Part shown: one piece after another, positions 32,774 through 42,020 of the stretch | Layout of the letters: each line of letters starts with the position of its first letter | Position numbering within the stretch: the first letter of the stretch is position 1 | Source: an uncultured Erythrobacter sp. | GTDB taxonomy: Bacteria > Pseudomonadota > Alphaproteobacteria > Sphingomonadales > Sphingomonadaceae | Length of the DNA: 64,000 nucleotides | Assembly: GCF_947497915.1 (NCBI RefSeq) | Contig: NZ_CANMIJ010000001.1 | Span: 721,501-785,500, forward strand | Direction of reading: 5' to 3' | Made by a program: the position numbers and the translations under genes | Notes under the pieces: model-generated | What the model saw: the letters and a program-made list of their open reading frames with translations, nothing else | Database searches by the model: none | What the model was told of the DNA's origin: nothing

Positions 32774-33991
32774 GTGTTTGAAGCGGTTTTAGGGCTATTT
32801 GTACCTGCTATTGCGTTGGTGCTGGCGGTAACATTCGCGCTGCTTTGGCGGCGGATGCCCGATCGCACCTATGTCGCATCGATAGCGGCTGGCTTTGCGA
32901 TGCTCGCTTCCGGATTCGTCTGGTTTCATTATTTTGTATCTATGAACAATCTCGCATCGATCCTTGTGATGCATGTGTTGTTTTCAGCGACGGCAATTTT
33001 CCTTTGCTGGGGCCTAGTGAAAAGGGCAAATCGGCACTTCTCCATTCCAACCGCAATCTTTGTCGAAATCGTTGCGGGCGTGATGATGGCCGCCGCGCTT
33101 GTGTCAGATGATTTGCGGGCGTGGCTGTTTACGGTCAACCTCGGCCACGGATTGCTTTTCGCGCTGACAACACAGGAACTGTCGCGTTCTAAAGACCGCG
33201 GAATAATTGATAACAGTTTGATGTTTCTGGCCGGCCTGCTGTCGGCGATATTCTTCATCCGTCCGGTGTTTACACTGTTCGTCCAAGAAACTCTGACGGA
33301 ACAGGCATACCGCGAATCCGGGCTCTATCCCCTGTTGCTCATAACGGTTGGCGTTTGGGCTCTCGCAATTTCGATGACGCTGTTGATCGCTGTGTTGCAA
33401 GATCAGATAGAAGACCTGAAGAAAGACGCTGAAATCGATCCACTCACCGGATTGAGAATGCGCGGTGCTTTTGAAGCAGATGCGAAGGATCTTTTGATCG
33501 AGCGCATGGATGATCACCGCGCGATCAGCATGATCGTGGCGGATATCGATCACTTTAAACAGGTGAACGATATTTGGGGGCATCAAACCGGCGATGTCGC
33601 TATTTCGAACTTCGGCCGATTAATTAACGATATGGTGCGAGACAACGATCTCTGCGGGCGTGTTGGTGGCGAGGAATTTTGCATCCTTGTCAGTGATTGT
33701 GACGGGCCTCAGGCAACGCGGCTGGCCGAACGTCTTAGGCTGGCACTCGCGACGCTGATGCATGACGGTATGGGGCCTGATTTGCGTCTAACGGCGAGTT
33801 TCGGAGTGTCTTCGTGGCGCACCGGTGAAGGATATGGCGCAATGTTCGCCCGGGCTGACGCGGCGCTTTATGCGGCGAAACAGGGCGGGCGCAACACAGT
33901 GGTTTTCGAGGGTGAAACCAGAAACGAACATATGGCGGTAACTGCCGAGGGTAAAAGTGATGTCGAAAGGCGGTCAGCCGCAGCAGGCTGA
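32774..33991 (+). CDS. Membrane diguanylate cyclase (tandem copy 1)
   Basis: 405 residues. The N-terminal 210 residues hold about six membrane helices; the C-terminal GGDEF domain has DPLTGLRMRGAF, IVADIDHFKQVNDIWGH and the active site GGEEF (298-302). The product-inhibition I-site RxxD is present as RDND (289-292), five residues before GGEEF. It should make c-di-GMP at the inner membrane. The start is GTG 32774. The next gene is a paralogue of identical length 30 nt downstream, so both are probably co-transcribed. Confidence 0.87.
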   Translation: MFEAVLGLFVPAIALVLAVTFALLWRRMPDRTYVASIAAGFAMLASGFVWFHYFVSMNNLASILVMHVLFSATAIFLCWGLVKRANRHFSIPTAIFVEIVAGVMMAAALVSDDLRAWLFTVNLGHGLLFALTTQELSRSKDRGIIDNSLMFLAGLLSAIFFIRPVFTLFVQETLTEQAYRESGLYPLLLITVGVWALAISMTLLIAVLQDQIEDLKKDAEIDPLTGLRMRGAFEADAKDLLIERMDDHRAISMIVADIDHFKQVNDIWGHQTGDVAISNFGRLINDMVRDNDLCGRVGGEEFCILVSDCDGPQATRLAERLRLALATLMHDGMGPDLRLTASFGVSSWRTGEGYGAMFARADAALYAAKQGGRNTVVFEGETRNEHMAVTAEGKSDVERRSAAAG

Positions 33992-34021
33992 GCACGACGG
34001 ATGTAAGGGTGTAACGGGTCG

Positions 34022-35239
34022 ATGCAAACGCAAATTCTTGGACTGCTAACGCCGTTGATGGCGCTGCTATTCGCGGCGACATTTGCCGTGTTCTGGCGTG
34101 CAGGTGGCATGAAACGTCATGTCCTCGGATTTGCGATTGGCTATCTGCTGTTCGCGCTCGGCTTTCTTGCGACCCACTTTCTGCCGTCTGAGGCCGTCTA
34201 TCTGTTCCATACGACGCAGGCGCTCTATTCGCTTGGTGTGATTGTCTACCTCGCATCTCTTTGCGAACGCGCCGGACAAAAATTGCACATCAGCAGCCAG
34301 ATTGGCGTGTATATCATCAGCGCCGCTGTGCTGGCATTGGCCGTTAGTATGACCAACGATGTCGGCCCGCGGCTGATCATCGTCAATATGGGTTACGGTG
34401 TCATGTGCGCGATGGGCCTGACAACCCTTTTGACAGCGCCGCGCCGCACTGTGATTGACACCGCGATTATCGTGGTCGTGGCGATCCAAGCGGCGGATTT
34501 CGTCGTCAGACCCAACCTGACGCTGATGTTTGAAAAGACGATCCCGGCCGCGGACTATCGCGACTCTATCTATTATTCATTGATCGGTTTGGTGCTTGGA
34601 GTGAAATCGGTGGCGGCCGCGATGGTCCTGATCGGGGCCACAATTGCCGAACTGACCACGACACTGCGTGAAAGCAGCGAACGTGATGACCTGACAGGTT
34701 TGCACAATCGCGGTTCGTTTGAACAATCGATGCGCAGCTTGCTGCCGCGCGCTCAGATTGAAGGGCGCCCTCTAAGCCTGGTGGTGGCCGACATTGATCA
34801 CTTTAAGCAGGTCAATGACATCTGGGGCCATCAGTCGGGCGATCATGCAATCGCTGGCTTTGCGGAAATCATCGAGAATATGGTGCGCGGATGCGATGTT
34901 TCGGGCCGGATCGGCGGGGAAGAATTCTGCATCGCGGTCTGGAACTGCGATAACCGTCCAGCGGAACGTCTGGCAGAGCGGATCAGGCAATCTTTCGCTC
35001 ATCTCGAGCATGAGGGTTTGAATGACGACATTCGCCTAACCGCAAGTTTTGGCGTGGCAACAGCCCAAGACGGCGAGACTTACGAAGATCTATTCGCACG
35101 CGCCGACGCGGCGCTTTATCAAGCGAAGTCGAATGGCCGTGACCGTGTTGAGAATGCCGAGCGTCCACGTGCGCCGGAGATAAAACCTCACAAAGCGCCC
35201 GAAATCGTTGAGCTGAGGCAAGCCGCCTCCGATAGATAG
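34022..35239 (+). CDS. Membrane diguanylate cyclase (tandem copy 2)
   Basis: 405 residues, same architecture as the upstream copy: about six membrane helices, then GGDEF with DDLTGLHNRGSF, VVADIDHFKQVNDIWGH, RGCD I-site (289-292) and GGEEF (298-302). Landmarks fall on the same residue numbers as in copy 1, which points to tandem duplication followed by divergence, strongest in the sensory helices. Both should be catalytically competent, so the difference is likely in the signal sensed. Confidence 0.88.
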   Translation: MQTQILGLLTPLMALLFAATFAVFWRAGGMKRHVLGFAIGYLLFALGFLATHFLPSEAVYLFHTTQALYSLGVIVYLASLCERAGQKLHISSQIGVYIISAAVLALAVSMTNDVGPRLIIVNMGYGVMCAMGLTTLLTAPRRTVIDTAIIVVVAIQAADFVVRPNLTLMFEKTIPAADYRDSIYYSLIGLVLGVKSVAAAMVLIGATIAELTTTLRESSERDDLTGLHNRGSFEQSMRSLLPRAQIEGRPLSLVVADIDHFKQVNDIWGHQSGDHAIAGFAEIIENMVRGCDVSGRIGGEEFCIAVWNCDNRPAERLAERIRQSFAHLEHEGLNDDIRLTASFGVATAQDGETYEDLFARADAALYQAKSNGRDRVENAERPRAPEIKPHKAPEIVELRQAASDR

Positions 35240-35281
35240 CCCGCTGGACAGCGCGCGACCGCGAGACTAGCGGTTGCATCT

Positions 35282-36697
35282 ATGAAAAAGACCCTGATCG
35301 CGCTCGGCGCCCTATCGCTTTCCATTTCGCCTGCATTGGCTCAATCCGATGCGCCTGTAAGCTTAGAGGCGATGGCTGACGGGGCGTTAGAAGGTGACGA
35401 GATCGCATGGGATTTCGTTGAAGGGATCACAACCGAAGTCGGCCCCCGCCAAGCGGGCACGGAAGCCGAAGCGCGCGCGCGCGACTGGGCGATGAATTGG
35501 CTTGAGGCGAACGGTTTTGCCAATGTCGCCACTGAACCTTTTGAAATGGATACATGGGTGCCGGGCGATATCCACCGCGCCAGCTTGGTTGCGCCTTATA
35601 TCCAGAACCTCGTCGTACAGCCGCTTGGCAATAGCGCGGCAACGCCAGAAGGCGGGCTCGAGGCTGAGGTTGTTTTCTTTCCGACGCTGGACGATCTGAT
35701 TGCCGCGCCTGATGGTAGTCTTGACGGTAAGATTGTCTATATCAGCCATGAAATGCGTCCATCGATGGATGGCTCGCACTACGGATATTACGGCGGCGCG
35801 CGTTTTGCAGGGCCAGGCATCGCGGCGTCCAAGGGTGCGGCGGCGATTGTGATCAAATCCATCGGTACCGACGAGCACCGCAATCCGCATACCGGCGTTA
35901 CCCGCTTTCCTGAAGGCGTCGCCGCTATTCCGGCAGCCGCGATGAGCGTTCCCGATGCACAGAATCTAGAGCGTATGTTTGAACGCGCCGGCGATACGCC
36001 GATGACGCTAAACCTCGAACTCAATCCGCGCAGGCTGGGTATGACGTTAAGCGGGAATGTCGTTGGCGAGATTGTTGGTAGCAACCCTGATCTACCGCCA
36101 GTTTTGCTCGCATGTCATATCGACAGCTGGTGGAATGCACCGGGCGCGTTCGATGACGGTGCAGGTTGTGGCATTATCGCGGCGGCCGCTGCGCATGTTA
36201 GCCATACCGGACAACCGCTGCGCACAATCCGTGTCTTGTTCGCCGGTGCTGAGGAAGTTGGCCTGTGGGGCAGCCGCGCATACAGCGATGCGCATATTGA
36301 CGAACCAATCGCTGTGGGCCTCGAAAGCGACTTTGGCGCGGACCGTGTTTGGCGCTTTGAAAGCAATTTCCGCGAAACAAATCCTGATCTCCACAGTAAA
36401 ATCGCGAAGTCTATTGCGCGATTTGGTGTCGCAAATTCGACCATCCGTGCAAGCGGCGGGGCAGACCTCAACATCGTGCGCGATCAAAAGGGTGCGATCA
36501 TCGATTTGCAGCAGGATGGATCGCGTTATTTCGACCTGCATCACACGCCTGATGATACGCTCGATAAAGTCGATAAAAGCCAGCTTCGTCAAAATGTTGC
36601 GGTGTGGACCACGGTCGTCGGGATCCTCGCTAATGAGCCGCGCCCGATCCTGACAGGCGGTATCAAACCCAGCGCTCCGGCGACGATGGAGCAATAG
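35282..36697 (+). CDS. Secreted M28-family peptidase with PA-like insert
   Basis: 471 residues with signal peptide MKKTLIALGALSLSISPALA. A protease-associated type domain lies about 110-235 (VVFFPTLDDLIAAPDGSLDGKIVYI). The M28 zinc site follows: CHIDSW (His/Asp), GAFDDGAGC, GAEEVGLWG (catalytic and metal Glu), LESDFGA and HHTPDDTLD. This is the glutamate carboxypeptidase-like/PA-containing M28 layout and probably an aminopeptidase or carboxypeptidase of the periplasm. It begins 42 nt after the second cyclase. It is not closely similar to the membrane-anchored M28 protein at 29827-30828. Confidence 0.85.
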   Translation: MKKTLIALGALSLSISPALAQSDAPVSLEAMADGALEGDEIAWDFVEGITTEVGPRQAGTEAEARARDWAMNWLEANGFANVATEPFEMDTWVPGDIHRASLVAPYIQNLVVQPLGNSAATPEGGLEAEVVFFPTLDDLIAAPDGSLDGKIVYISHEMRPSMDGSHYGYYGGARFAGPGIAASKGAAAIVIKSIGTDEHRNPHTGVTRFPEGVAAIPAAAMSVPDAQNLERMFERAGDTPMTLNLELNPRRLGMTLSGNVVGEIVGSNPDLPPVLLACHIDSWWNAPGAFDDGAGCGIIAAAAAHVSHTGQPLRTIRVLFAGAEEVGLWGSRAYSDAHIDEPIAVGLESDFGADRVWRFESNFRETNPDLHSKIAKSIARFGVANSTIRASGGADLNIVRDQKGAIIDLQQDGSRYFDLHHTPDDTLDKVDKSQLRQNVAVWTTVVGILANEPRPILTGGIKPSAPATMEQ

Positions 36698-36876
36698 ACG
36701 GCAAGTAAGCTGGCATTCAGGCTGGGCCGCACAATGGGGCCCGACTGGGGGACTTTAACTGCGGCTAATGGCTCCTATTTAGGCGGGCATTCGGTTGCAT
36801 GAATAGCAACTGCCCCCCTTGCAGCCCTCCTGCTGCTGACTCTAAAGCACACGCAGAAAGCAGATGGACGTAGCCT

Positions 36877-38169
36877 ATGACGCCGAACCATCCCGCAATT
36901 AATCCGGCAAACGTAACCGGCGGCGCTGCCGCTTTGCCTGAAAACATGCTGGTCTGCGATCTGACGCAAAGCTGGTCTGCGAGCGGCGGCGGCGGCATTT
37001 CGACTTATCTGAAGGAAAAGCGCAAATACTTCCTTGCGCATTCCGAGCACCGCTTGCTGCAAATTGTGCCGGGTGCAGAAGACAAGATCACCGTCGAAGG
37101 CCGCACAATCTTTGCCGAAGTCGGCGCGCCGCAGGTTTGGGGAAGCCCGAATTATCGCTGGATCAACCGCAACGACAAAGTGTTCGAGCTGCTGCGCGAA
37201 TACCAACCGAACATTATCGAAAGCCAATGCCCGTGGGTGCTCCCATGGCTGGCCATTCGCCATCGCTGGCGTTTTCCGGATACAGCGCTTGTCGCGGGAT
37301 ACCGCACCGACTTCCCCAATGCGCAGATTTACCGCGTGATGAAGGATTTGACAGGGCATTATCCCGCGACGTTCTTCAAAAGCCTCGGCTATTTTTACGC
37401 ATGGATGACGTACAACCGGTTTGACCGCGTTTATGCCCTCAATCGCGAAGCGGAGAGCATGATCAACAAAGTTGGTCAGAAGAATACCGGCGTTTTAGGT
37501 CTTGGCGTGAATGTCGATCAATTTTCGACCGAGCACCGCGATCCGAATTATCGCACGAAAGTTGGCCTACCCGAAGGCAAAGGCCCGCTGCTGATTTATG
37601 CGGGCCGTCTCGACAATGAAAAGCGCGCCTACACGCTCGTTGATATGTTCAAGAACCTGCCGCCAGAACTTGGCGCCGGAATGGTGCTCCTGGGCGAGGG
37701 CAAGCTGCGCGAAAGCCTGATTGAGCAATCGCAGGGTTTGCCTATCGCATTCCCCGGCTATGTGACCAATCGCAAAGACCTCGCCACAGCGCTGGCATCT
37801 TGCGACATCTATGTCAGCGGTATGGCTGACGAGACATTCGGCATCTCTGTGCTCGAAGCGCAGGCATCGGGCCTGCCTGTCGTCGGTGTGGCGAGCGGCG
37901 CAATGCCAGAGCGCGTGCCCGATGGCACCGGCGCACTTGGCCCGGTTGATGACTTTATTACGATGGCAAACAATGTCGTGAAAGTGTGGCAGGGCGATTA
38001 TGATGGTATGCGTGATCGCTCGCTGAAACTTGCCAATTCGCACAACCGCTGGCAGCAGACGTTCGAGCAGTTGATTAATGTCGAATATGCAGAGGCGTTG
38101 AAGGCGCGTGATAAACGCCGCGAGGGGTCGTTCGCCGAGCCATTGAAGCGAGCCTTGAGTTTTTCGTGA
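36877..38169 (+). CDS. Glycosyltransferase family 4
   Basis: 430-residue GT-B glycosyltransferase. The N-terminal domain starts LVCDLTQSWSASGGGGISTYL, with the Gly-rich acceptor loop. The donor domain has YAGRLDNEKR, LLGEGKLRESL and the ADETFGISVLEAQASGLPVVGV motif with the conserved Glu pair. It overlaps the next gene, a membrane protein, by 4 nt (GTGA), implying the two act on the same lipid-linked product. Resemblance is to GDP-mannose/UDP-sugar-dependent lipid glycosyltransferases; donor unknown. The 179-nt leader region shows nothing firm. Confidence 0.87.
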   Translation: MTPNHPAINPANVTGGAAALPENMLVCDLTQSWSASGGGGISTYLKEKRKYFLAHSEHRLLQIVPGAEDKITVEGRTIFAEVGAPQVWGSPNYRWINRNDKVFELLREYQPNIIESQCPWVLPWLAIRHRWRFPDTALVAGYRTDFPNAQIYRVMKDLTGHYPATFFKSLGYFYAWMTYNRFDRVYALNREAESMINKVGQKNTGVLGLGVNVDQFSTEHRDPNYRTKVGLPEGKGPLLIYAGRLDNEKRAYTLVDMFKNLPPELGAGMVLLGEGKLRESLIEQSQGLPIAFPGYVTNRKDLATALASCDIYVSGMADETFGISVLEAQASGLPVVGVASGAMPERVPDGTGALGPVDDFITMANNVVKVWQGDYDGMRDRSLKLANSHNRWQQTFEQLINVEYAEALKARDKRREGSFAEPLKRALSFS

Positions 38170-39305
38170 GCCAAACGCCCCCATCTGAAATCTCCACCGA
38201 GGACGAACACCCCGGGGTCAGCCACTGGCGCAATATGCCGCGCCGGACGCTGACGATTGCGCTGTCGATCCTGCCATTGGTGGCGCTCGGCAATGTCGCA
38301 GTGCTAATCTATGCGCTGGACGGAGTTGATCTGAGCGAAACGGTGAAAAGGCCTGGTTTGCTTCTGTTGGCCGCGATGCTCGTATTCGTGCCAATGATCG
38401 CGAACTCGGTCAGGCTTGGCCTGTGGGCGCGTTTCCTTGATCTTGATTTTGGCTTTTCCAAAGCGTTGAAAGTCATCACGGGTACGATGGTGACCAATTC
38501 GGTCACTCCGTCTGCGACGGGCGCGTTGCCGATCAAGCTGCTTTTCCTGATGGGCGAGGGTGTGGATTCCCGCCGGTCGATCACTCTGGTTTCTTTCCAA
38601 GCGGCAGAGGATACCTTTGTCACGCTCGCAACCGTCGCCTTGTGCCTCGGCGTTACGGGATACGGGATGTTCGAATTTGTCGGGTCGGAGCCAGAGATTC
38701 TCGCGAAATTGAATGGGACAATCGAGACGATTGTTATGATCGTCCTTGGGACTGCGATGACGCTCGTGGCAATCGTCGCATTGATTGCGGCGGGTGTGAT
38801 GGGCCAGCGGGTTCGCGAGTGGGCCGGGCGCGGCGTTCGCCGTGTGAAATCGCATATCCTTCAAATCGGCCACGATTGGGCTAGCGTGTTTCGTCAGGGC
38901 AAGGGCTTGGCGCTGTTCAACCTCGGTCTTGCGGCGATCCAATGGGTAGTGCGTTTCTCGGTCGCGGGCCTGATCCTTGCGGCATTCGGCGTTGAATGGC
39001 AGCCGGCTTTGTTCTGGCTGCTTCAGTGGCTTGTTCAATCGATCAGCTCGCTTGTTCCAACGCCGGGCGGCGCGGGCGGGGCAGAGGCGGCGTTTCTGCT
39101 GCTCTTCGCTCCATTTGTCGCCGTCGGCATTCTTGTGCCTGCGATGAGCACTTGGCGGCTCATGCACTTCTACCTGCCCCTCATCGGCGCTGCGCTGACA
39201 TTTTTCCTGCTGCACCGCCGTGATCGGGCTCGGGCGAAAGCTGAAGAAGTACACTCAGAAGAGCTGAATAATCCAGACATCGGAATAGCGCAGCCCGCTG
39301 AATAA
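38166..39305 (+). CDS. Lysylphosphatidylglycerol synthase TM region/UPF0104-like membrane protein
   Basis: 379-residue polytopic protein with eight or so helices, similar to the flippase-like N-terminal part of LPG synthases (AglD/UPF0104). Characteristic segments are VTNSVTPSATGALPIKLLFLM and SSLVPTPGGAGGAEAAFLLLFAPF. It lacks the cytosolic aminoacyl-transferase domain, so it is not a full MprF; such short proteins are thought to move or accommodate glycolipids. GTG 38166 overlaps the GT4 stop by 4 nt. I infer that the pair makes and translocates a glycolipid. Confidence 0.83.
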   Translation: MSQTPPSEISTEDEHPGVSHWRNMPRRTLTIALSILPLVALGNVAVLIYALDGVDLSETVKRPGLLLLAAMLVFVPMIANSVRLGLWARFLDLDFGFSKALKVITGTMVTNSVTPSATGALPIKLLFLMGEGVDSRRSITLVSFQAAEDTFVTLATVALCLGVTGYGMFEFVGSEPEILAKLNGTIETIVMIVLGTAMTLVAIVALIAAGVMGQRVREWAGRGVRRVKSHILQIGHDWASVFRQGKGLALFNLGLAAIQWVVRFSVAGLILAAFGVEWQPALFWLLQWLVQSISSLVPTPGGAGGAEAAFLLLFAPFVAVGILVPAMSTWRLMHFYLPLIGAALTFFLLHRRDRARAKAEEVHSEELNNPDIGIAQPAE

Positions 39306-39326
39306 AGCGTTTGGCGGCGGGGCCGC

Positions 39327-41510
39327 TCACGCGCTCAATTGAATGTCCGCTATCGAAGGGGCGAGAGGCTGTAAATCGTCAACCGGTGCTGGCTTGGCAA
39401 ACAGATATCCTTGCGCCTGCGTGCATCCCGCCGAAGTCAGGAATGTGAGCTGTTCCTGCGTTTCAACACCTTCGGCCACCACTTCAAGTCCTAGGCTGCG
39501 ACCCATTTGGACGATGGCCTGAATGATCAGTCGCGATTGGTGATCCCATTTGATGCTGGAAACAAATTCCCGGTCTATCTTCACCGTGCTTATCGGGAAG
39601 TTTCGAAGATGTGTAAGCGAGGAAAAGCCTGTTCCGAAATCATCGAGCGCAATATCACAGCCCATCGCGGCCAGCCGCCCAAGGCAGTCGCAAATCGTGC
39701 CGTTCTCATCTGTCAGCAACATGGTTTCAGTGACTTCGATGATCAAATTGTTTGGGTTGATCGCACCTTTCTCTGTCAGTCGCGTGATCTGGCCCACAAA
39801 ATCGCCCTTGCGCAAATCGGCCTCGGATACGTTGACGGCAATGCGGCATCGGTCGCCGTATAGCGAGAGCACTTCTGCGCCTTGGTCGAACACATTCTCC
39901 AACATGAAACTGGAGACCTTGCGCGATAGGATAGGATCAAGCAGCGCAGGTAAGACCTCGGTTGCGGAAAGCGTTCGCCCATCTTCATCGCGTAGCCTAA
40001 GCAGAGCTTCCGCCGCGACGACATCGCCGCTTTCCAGATCAACGATGGGTTGGAACACAGGGAAGACCCTGTCGTGATGCAGCGCCTGTTTGAGATTGCC
40101 AATCGCGACCTGCCGTACTGATTGACGGGACTCCATATCGTCGCTCCAGCAAATTGCCGCTCCTTTGCCTTCGGCTTTGCCTTCGTACAGCGCCAGATCG
40201 GCACGGCGCACAAGCTCGGCGCTTTCTCCGCCTGCTGGCAATTGTGCGATCCCACAGGTGCATCCCACCGTCAGCGTTTCATCGCCGAATTTGATGTGTT
40301 CTGCCATGCCGCTGACCAGCCTTTCGCCGAAAGCGCGAACGGTCTCAGGGTCTTTGCCAAGCGGAAACAGGAATGCGAATTCATCGCCGCCCCACCGCGC
40401 GAGGAATGTATCTTCGCACGCTTCTGCCTGAAGTTTTTCTGCGACTGCTGTCAGCACCCGATCCCCGACAAGATGGCCCAGCGTATCGTTCACCTCTTTG
40501 AACCCATCGAGGTCTAACAGCATCATCGTGACCGGTAATTCCTCTGCATTGCGCAGCGCCGCCGTCAGACGGCTGTCAAAGACCATGCGATTGTAGAGGC
40601 CCGTCAGTTGATCGTGCTCGGCGGCCCTTTTGAGCGCCGCATGTTGCAGGTGTTCCTCGGTGCAATCGAGAAAGATCCCGGCGATGGAATCGGGTGTGCC
40701 ATCCACGTCAATCCGTTCACCTACGGATCGCACACGTCGGGTTTGGCCATCGGGACGGGCAATATTGGCCTCGAATGTGAACGCTTCATTGCGATCAAGC
40801 GCATCCATCAATGCTTGGCTCACCTGCTCGCGGTCTTCCTTGGCGTAGAAATTGATCGCGTTGTTCACATCAATATCGGTGTCGCGCGGCAGGCCGTGAA
40901 TGGCATAGACCTGATCTGACCATGTCAGCTCATCCGAGGCGAGGTCGACCCGCCAAGCGCCGATATTCGCTGCAATCTCTGCCTGTTTGAAAAGCCGGTT
41001 GAACTGGCTGAGATTGGAATTTGCGTGGGAAAGTTTTTGCGCTTTTGCATGGGCCGAAATGCTCTGTTCTGCCAATCCAGCGAGGATTTGCAGGCGAGGA
41101 ACATGTGCAATATCGAATGCGTCCGGTCGGCGAGCGATCACGCAAAGCGCGCCAAGAACGGTGCCATCTTCCTCGCGGATCGGCACACCTAGGTATGACC
41201 TGATGCAGGGTTGCCCAGCGACCAGTGGGTTGTCGCGCAGCGCCGGGTCTTGCGCAGCATCATTGATCAGAATCGCGCGATTTTCCTGAACGGGGATGGC
41301 GCAAATCGACGATTCCAGCGTCGTCTCGTCCAGTTTCAACCCGGTCTTTCCCAGGAACCATTGCCGATCAGAATCGACAATTGAGACAAGCGAGATCTCG
41401 CAATCAAACATTTCGGCGGCAAGCTGTGTGATATGCCCAAAGACTTCGGGACGGCGGACTTGGTCCAGCGCGAGATCATGCAGCGTTTCGAGGCGGTCTT
41501 TATCTTCCAT
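39327..41510 (-). CDS. GAF-PAS-GGDEF-EAL c-di-GMP signalling protein
   Basis: 727 residues without membrane segments. A GAF domain lies about 20-160 and PAS about 175-290. The GGDEF domain (ARWGGDEFAF) has an intact active site but no RxxD I-site five residues before it. The EAL domain has EALLR, NVSEADL, IIEVTETM, DDFGTGFSSL, the KIDREFV lysine and AEGVET, the full set of catalytic residues. It could make and degrade c-di-GMP depending on GAF/PAS input. The ATG 41510 is preferred; GTG 41531 is in frame. It is convergent with the flippase-like gene. Confidence 0.9.
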   Translation of the reverse strand: MEDKDRLETLHDLALDQVRRPEVFGHITQLAAEMFDCEISLVSIVDSDRQWFLGKTGLKLDETTLESSICAIPVQENRAILINDAAQDPALRDNPLVAGQPCIRSYLGVPIREEDGTVLGALCVIARRPDAFDIAHVPRLQILAGLAEQSISAHAKAQKLSHANSNLSQFNRLFKQAEIAANIGAWRVDLASDELTWSDQVYAIHGLPRDTDIDVNNAINFYAKEDREQVSQALMDALDRNEAFTFEANIARPDGQTRRVRSVGERIDVDGTPDSIAGIFLDCTEEHLQHAALKRAAEHDQLTGLYNRMVFDSRLTAALRNAEELPVTMMLLDLDGFKEVNDTLGHLVGDRVLTAVAEKLQAEACEDTFLARWGGDEFAFLFPLGKDPETVRAFGERLVSGMAEHIKFGDETLTVGCTCGIAQLPAGGESAELVRRADLALYEGKAEGKGAAICWSDDMESRQSVRQVAIGNLKQALHHDRVFPVFQPIVDLESGDVVAAEALLRLRDEDGRTLSATEVLPALLDPILSRKVSSFMLENVFDQGAEVLSLYGDRCRIAVNVSEADLRKGDFVGQITRLTEKGAINPNNLIIEVTETMLLTDENGTICDCLGRLAAMGCDIALDDFGTGFSSLTHLRNFPISTVKIDREFVSSIKWDHQSRLIIQAIVQMGRSLGLEVVAEGVETQEQLTFLTSAGCTQAQGYLFAKPAPVDDLQPLAPSIADIQLSA

Positions 41511-41746
41511 GGCAGGCCTACTGGCACGCACACGGTTAAGCCTGTCATTGGCTCTTAGACCTGAAAACCCCTATCTCAGCGTTTACATTTGGGTGAGATT
41601 TACCCGCCGGAAAAGCGCCGCGCCATTCGGCAATGCGACAACAGTGGTTGCCGCAGCGTCAGGAGATTCGAGAAGTTTTGTGGAGGCCATCTCCGATCGC
41701 CTTGCTTTGTGAAGCTCAGCGTCAATCTAGGCTGTATTTCAAGAGA

Positions 41747-41823
41747 TGGTCGGGGAGAGAGGATTCGAACCTCCGACCCCCTGTACCCAAAACAGGTGCG
41801 CTACCTGGCTGCGCCACTCCCCG
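41747..41823 (-). tRNA. tRNA-Pro (anticodon UGG)
   Basis: Cloverleaf on the minus strand: acceptor CGGGGAG/CTCCCCG, D-arm GCGC...GCGC, anticodon stem CCTGT/ACAGG with loop TTTGGGT giving TGG, a GTTCGAATC T-loop, and an encoded CCA (41747-41749). It lies 35 nt downstream of the CAU tRNA gene and is probably processed from the same precursor. Confidence 0.93.
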
Positions 41824-41858
41824 ACATTCATCTCTTCGTCCGCCGCCCCGTAAAGGTA

Positions 41859-41934
41859 TGGTGGGCCCGGCAGGATTCGAACCCGCGACCTAGCCGTTAT
41901 GAGCGGCCAGCTCTAACCACTGAGCTACAGGCCC
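41859..41934 (-). tRNA. tRNA with CAU anticodon, probably tRNA-Ile2 (lysidine type)
   Basis: Cloverleaf with acceptor GGGCCTG/CGGGCCC, D-arm GCTC AGTGGTTA GAGC, anticodon stem GGCCG/CGGCT with loop CTCATAA, T-arm with GTTCGAATC and encoded CCA. CAU occurs in initiator, elongator Met and Ile2 tRNAs. It lacks the initiator mismatch at position 1-72. The D-loop resembles Ile2 of E. coli, so Ile2 is favoured over elongator Met but not proven. Confidence 0.85.
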
Positions 41935-42020
41935 AAAAGGTATCGGCTGCGCGAACGAAGATGGCCCCTACATCCACCTTTCAATGGATACAAGCACGAA
42001 GCGCGTATCTTTGGAGGAAT

